A stretch of DNA of 64,000 nucleotides from JAHEKD01 sp965204695 (GTDB lineage: Bacteria > Pseudomonadota > Gammaproteobacteria > Arenicellales > JAHEKD01), in the NCBI GenBank assembly GCA_965204695.1, contig OZ242007.1, positions 930,001 through 994,000 on the forward strand, written 5' to 3'. Shown here piece by piece: positions 60,952-64,000 of this stretch. The notes beneath the pieces were generated by a model. That model was not told where the DNA came from, searched no databases, and saw only the letters and a program-made list of their open reading frames with translations. Positions within the stretch are counted from its first letter, which is position 1. Each line of letters begins with the position of its first letter. A program made the position numbers and the translations under genes.

Positions 60952-63900
60952 TTTGACGTTCTCCTTCGGTATCATAGAAAACCGGGCTACAAATCTCGGC
61001 CACTAAGGTCCGACCATCCGCCAGTGGCGCATAGATTTTTTGGCCCATTTTGGAGTGACCACCCTTAACTAATGCCAAAGCGATGGAATGACCCAGCGAT
61101 GAGCTATAGTAACTTGAAGTGACATGCCCAATCATCGGCACTGGCGCTTCAGTAATATTGGCATCGGCCACCAGTTGTGCTCCTTCAGGAATTACTTGAT
61201 GGGATACTTCAGTTTTAAGCCCAACCAACTCCTTGCGATTCTCACGTACGCAATCAGAGCGAGACAGTGAACGTCGACCGATAAAATCCTTGGTTTTGGA
61301 AACAATCCAACTCATGCCTAAATCGATCGGTGTGACTGAGCCATCGGTATCCTGACCAACGATAATGAATCCCTTTTCAGCTCTTAGTACGTGCATGGAT
61401 TCAGTACCGTAAGGTGTAATGTTGAATTCCTCACCCGCTTGCATACAGGCTTCCCAGACATGACGTCCATAGTTAGCGGGAATATTAATCTCATAACAGA
61501 GTTCACCGCTAAAACTGATTCGGCATACACGCCCTGCTACACCGGCTATCGTTCCTTCCCGCATGGACATAAAAGGAAATTCTTCAGGATCGAAATCAAT
61601 ATCGGTACAAATTTTCTCAATGACTTTGCGACTGTTGGGACCAGCCAAACCTATTGTTGCCCAATGATCCGTGACCGAGGTAAGTAACACTTTTAACTCT
61701 GGCCACTCAGTTTGCAACCATCGTTCCAGCCAGGCCATAACATTGGCTGCCCCGCCGGTTGTGGTAGTCATGTAAAAATGATTCTCACCAATGCGTGTCG
61801 TAACACCATCATCCATGACCATACCGTCTTCGCCTAGCATCAGTCCGTAACGGCACCGGCCAATACCTAGTTTGCTCCAGGCATTGGTGTACATGCGGTT
61901 TAAGAACTCGGCTGCATCTGGACCTTTAATATCGATCTTGCCTAGTGTGGAAGCATCCATAATACCGACACTATCACGCGTCGCTTTGCATTCGCGATTC
62001 ACCGCAGCATGCATGTCTTCGCCGGCTTTGGGGTAATACCAGGGTCGTTTCCATTGACCAACATTCTCAAACTCAGCACCGTTTTCGACATGCCAGGCAT
62101 GCATGGCGGATTTTCTGATTGGATCGAATAAATCACCTAACTCAGATCCGGCAATAGCACCAAAAGTTACTGGCGTATAAGCCGGACGGAAGGTTGTTGT
62201 ACCGGTTTCAGGTATTGTTTGACCTAATGTTTGAGCAGCAATCGCCATCCCGTTGATATTGCCAAGCTTACCTTGGTCAGTACCGAATCCTAACGCAGTG
62301 TAGCGTTTGATATGCTCAATGGACTTATAGCCTTCTTGAATTGCCAGCATGATGTCAGAAGCAGCCGTATCATTCTGATAGTCCACAAACTGTTTGGGAC
62401 CTTGTCGATCTTTATGCGGAGAAGGTACCAACCACAATGGCTGAATTAGCGATTCCTTTTCCTCTACAACTTCCGGCATATCAGGTAACTGCACCTCAAA
62501 ACCGGTTGCAGCGGCGGCTTTAACACCCGCTTTAAAACCTTCGCTAATACATTGACTTAAGCCAAAGGCACCATTGGCTGAACCGCAGCTTGTTTGAGCA
62601 GTCTGCATAGATTGACCGGGTACAAAACAAGCTAATTCATCATCCCACCGAGCTTTGCCACCGGATTGAGCAAATAAATGTACAGCCGGGCTCCAGCCAC
62701 CGGAAACCACAAGTGTATTACAATCGAGTTGCTTGGTTGTGCCGGCGATAACCTGCATTTGCTTATCAATAGCTGCAATGCTAACGCCTTCAACTCGGCT
62801 CGAGCCTTTTACATCAACAACAACATGTTGATTGAAAATCCGCACACCTTTATTGCGTACTTCAAGAGCCAAATCACCTTGACTGTTATTGCGTGAATCG
62901 ATCACGGCTTCAATCTCAAGACCTGCTTCAACGCAATCCAACACAGTACGATAAGCACTGTCGTTATTTAAGAAAAAGACAAATCGCTTGCCTGGACGCA
63001 CGCCATAACGATTAATGTAAGCCGACACAGCCGAAGCAATCATTACCCCGGGTTTATCGTTATTATGAAAAACCAAGGGTCGTTCAAAGGCACCTGTTGC
63101 CAAGACCACATGTTTGGCACGAATCCGCCACATCCGTTCTCTGGGTATATTCGGTCCGAATGCGGCAGGATCGTGATCCGTTACTTTTTCGACAGCGACA
63201 AGGAAATTGTGATCAAGGTATCCGTAAGCACAAGTTCTAGATAACAATGTCACATTATTCAGGGAAGCCAGTTCAGCCACTAGTTTAGATACGTTTTCTG
63301 CTCCCGATGCCCCATCAATTTGAAAACGATTGTCCAGTATACGGCCGCCAAACTCGCTCTGATCATCAATTAATGTCACCCTGGCACCGGAACGAGCAGC
63401 AGCTACAGCCGCACTTAAACCTGAAATTCCACCGCCAACAACTAATACATCGCAATGATGATTGGTTTTTTCATAGCGATCAGGATCGGGCAATGCGGGG
63501 GAACGGCCTAAACCTGCCGCTTTGCGGATGATCTCTTCATATTTGTGCCACAACTTTTGCGGATGCATAAAGGTTTTATAGTAAAAGCCAGCTGGCAATA
63601 GCCGTGCGAAAATATTGTTGATTGAACCGACATCTTTTTCAACACTGGGCCAACCATTGACAACTTCTGCAACCAGGCCATCGTACAGCTCAACCTGGGT
63701 GGCACGTAGATTAGGGACAGTTTTTGCACCTTCGCCCACCTGTAAAATCGCATTTGGCTCTTCAGCACCGCTGCCGACAATGCCTCTGGGACGATGATAT
63801 TTAAAACTACGGCCAACCACATCGATACCGTTGGCAATTAAGGCTGATGCCAGGCTATCCCCTTTATAGGCATTCAGTGTTTTGCCGTTAAATCTGAATT

Positions 63901-63955
63901 TAATCGGCTTACTTCGATCAATACGACCGCCGGAAGCTAAACGTCGCTGTTGCAT
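60944..63955 (-). CDS. soxA: sarcosine oxidase subunit alpha SoxA
   Basis: The product is 1003 aa, the expected size. Domain order: N-terminal ferredoxin-like part (about 20-100, KFRFNGKTLNAYKGDSLASALIANG in outline), an NAD-binding Rossmann unit with DVLVVGGGISGLSAAVAAARSGARVTLIDD near residue 170, and a C-terminal aminomethyltransferase (GcvT) domain (about 610-1000) with CRYGLMLGEDGMVMDDGV and GLAGPNSRKVIEKI. The GcvT domain binds THF and captures the methyl as methylene-THF, the FolD substrate. Its ATG overlaps the soxD stop (ATGA). Confidence 0.96.
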   Translation of the reverse strand: MQQRRLASGGRIDRSKPIKFRFNGKTLNAYKGDSLASALIANGIDVVGRSFKYHRPRGIVGSGAEEPNAILQVGEGAKTVPNLRATQVELYDGLVAEVVNGWPSVEKDVGSINNIFARLLPAGFYYKTFMHPQKLWHKYEEIIRKAAGLGRSPALPDPDRYEKTNHHCDVLVVGGGISGLSAAVAAARSGARVTLIDDQSEFGGRILDNRFQIDGASGAENVSKLVAELASLNNVTLLSRTCAYGYLDHNFLVAVEKVTDHDPAAFGPNIPRERMWRIRAKHVVLATGAFERPLVFHNNDKPGVMIASAVSAYINRYGVRPGKRFVFFLNNDSAYRTVLDCVEAGLEIEAVIDSRNNSQGDLALEVRNKGVRIFNQHVVVDVKGSSRVEGVSIAAIDKQMQVIAGTTKQLDCNTLVVSGGWSPAVHLFAQSGGKARWDDELACFVPGQSMQTAQTSCGSANGAFGLSQCISEGFKAGVKAAAATGFEVQLPDMPEVVEEKESLIQPLWLVPSPHKDRQGPKQFVDYQNDTAASDIMLAIQEGYKSIEHIKRYTALGFGTDQGKLGNINGMAIAAQTLGQTIPETGTTTFRPAYTPVTFGAIAGSELGDLFDPIRKSAMHAWHVENGAEFENVGQWKRPWYYPKAGEDMHAAVNRECKATRDSVGIMDASTLGKIDIKGPDAAEFLNRMYTNAWSKLGIGRCRYGLMLGEDGMVMDDGVTTRIGENHFYMTTTTGGAANVMAWLERWLQTEWPELKVLLTSVTDHWATIGLAGPNSRKVIEKICTDIDFDPEEFPFMSMREGTIAGVAGRVCRISFSGELCYEINIPANYGRHVWEACMQAGEEFNITPYGTESMHVLRAEKGFIIVGQDTDGSVTPIDLGMSWIVSKTKDFIGRRSLSRSDCVRENRKELVGLKTEVSHQVIPEGAQLVADANITEAPVPMIGHVTSSYYSSSLGHSIALALVKGGHSKMGQKIYAPLADGRTLVAEICSPVFYDTEGERQNV

Positions 63956-64000
63956 CAGTCCAACTCCTCTGGCGCTTGCTCGCCGACTTTATAAATTGCC
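63955..64000 (-). CDS. soxD: sarcosine oxidase subunit delta SoxD, C-terminal fragment
   Basis: The last 14 codons of a leftward gene are visible, encoding AIYKVGEQAPEELD and a TGA that overlaps the soxA ATG. The AxYKxGE tail and the position directly before soxA fit SoxD, a small zinc protein. The rest, and presumably soxB, lie beyond the right edge. Confidence 0.75.
   Translation of the reverse strand, partial: AIYKVGEQAPEELD

Noticed and set aside
1..64000. CRISPR arrays, rRNA, tRNA genes and cobalamin, SAM or glycine riboswitches.
   Set aside because: No regularly spaced repeats, no rRNA-like stretch, no convincing cloverleaf and no conserved riboswitch core were seen upstream of the relevant genes by eye; a covariance-model search was not possible.

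Overview
The window looks like a chromosome segment of a moderately AT-rich, aerobic, heterotrophic gammaproteobacterium, probably marine or host-associated. That placement rests on protein families and gene neighbourhoods read by eye, not on a search. There is no rRNA, no convincing tRNA, no CRISPR array and no prophage. Most of the segment is catabolic: it takes up and breaks down methylated amines (glycine betaine, carnitine, sarcosine) and channels the released one-carbon units into folate, methionine and serine metabolism.

Layout. 1-4.2 kb: a corrinoid methyl-transfer module (MTHFR-like protein, 'virulence factor' protein, DUF1638, corrinoid protein), then metF and folD in divergent orientation around a perfect 28-bp palindrome. 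4.3-7.9 kb: an ArsR-like regulator, a 59-aa protein, a fatty acid hydroxylase, a voltage-gated K+ channel and a SnoaL-like protein. 7.9-11.5 kb: a proXVW betaine importer with an intrinsic terminator between proX and proV. 11.7-13.3 kb: a complete IS1380-like insertion sequence with inverted ends and an 8-bp target duplication. 13.6-17.2 kb: hydrolase, small membrane protein, luciferase-like oxidoreductase, GST and an XRE-cupin regulator. 17.4-19.4 kb: a bacterial homologue of arthropod hemocyanin/prophenoloxidase, the most unusual gene here. 19.5-27.4 kb: LysR/EamA pair, two-subunit aconitase X, pyruvate carboxylase and a lipoprotein.

27.4-34.2 kb: a six-gene operon (RidA, alpha/beta hydrolase, flavin reductase with an extra C-terminal domain, luciferase-like monooxygenase, CaiD-like hydratase, carnitine dehydrogenase-like protein) divergent from an aldehyde dehydrogenase. 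Its composition partly resembles the Rut pyrimidine pathway crossed with carnitine catabolism. 34.4-41.9 kb: DUF547, glycosyltransferases, exported proteins, a membrane protein with a TIR-like tail and a frameshifted HU/IHF gene. 42.0-49.2 kb: an ADP-forming acyl-CoA synthetase, an acyl-CoA dehydrogenase, a BKACE (dehydrocarnitine cleavage type), a CdhR-like regulator and a Tat-exported binding protein. 49.5-55.4 kb: a four-gene CoA-dependent catabolic operon with a divergent MFS transporter. 55.4-64 kb: repeats, then an operon soxDAG-serA-serC-DUF1015-DUF1015 joining sarcosine oxidation to serine synthesis.

Working model (inference): carnitine is oxidised and cleaved to betaine by the CdhA-like and BKACE enzymes, betaine is also imported by ProXVW, methyl groups leave through the corrinoid/folate module and heterotetrameric sarcosine oxidase, and FolD, MetF, SerA and SerC manage the C1 and serine pools.
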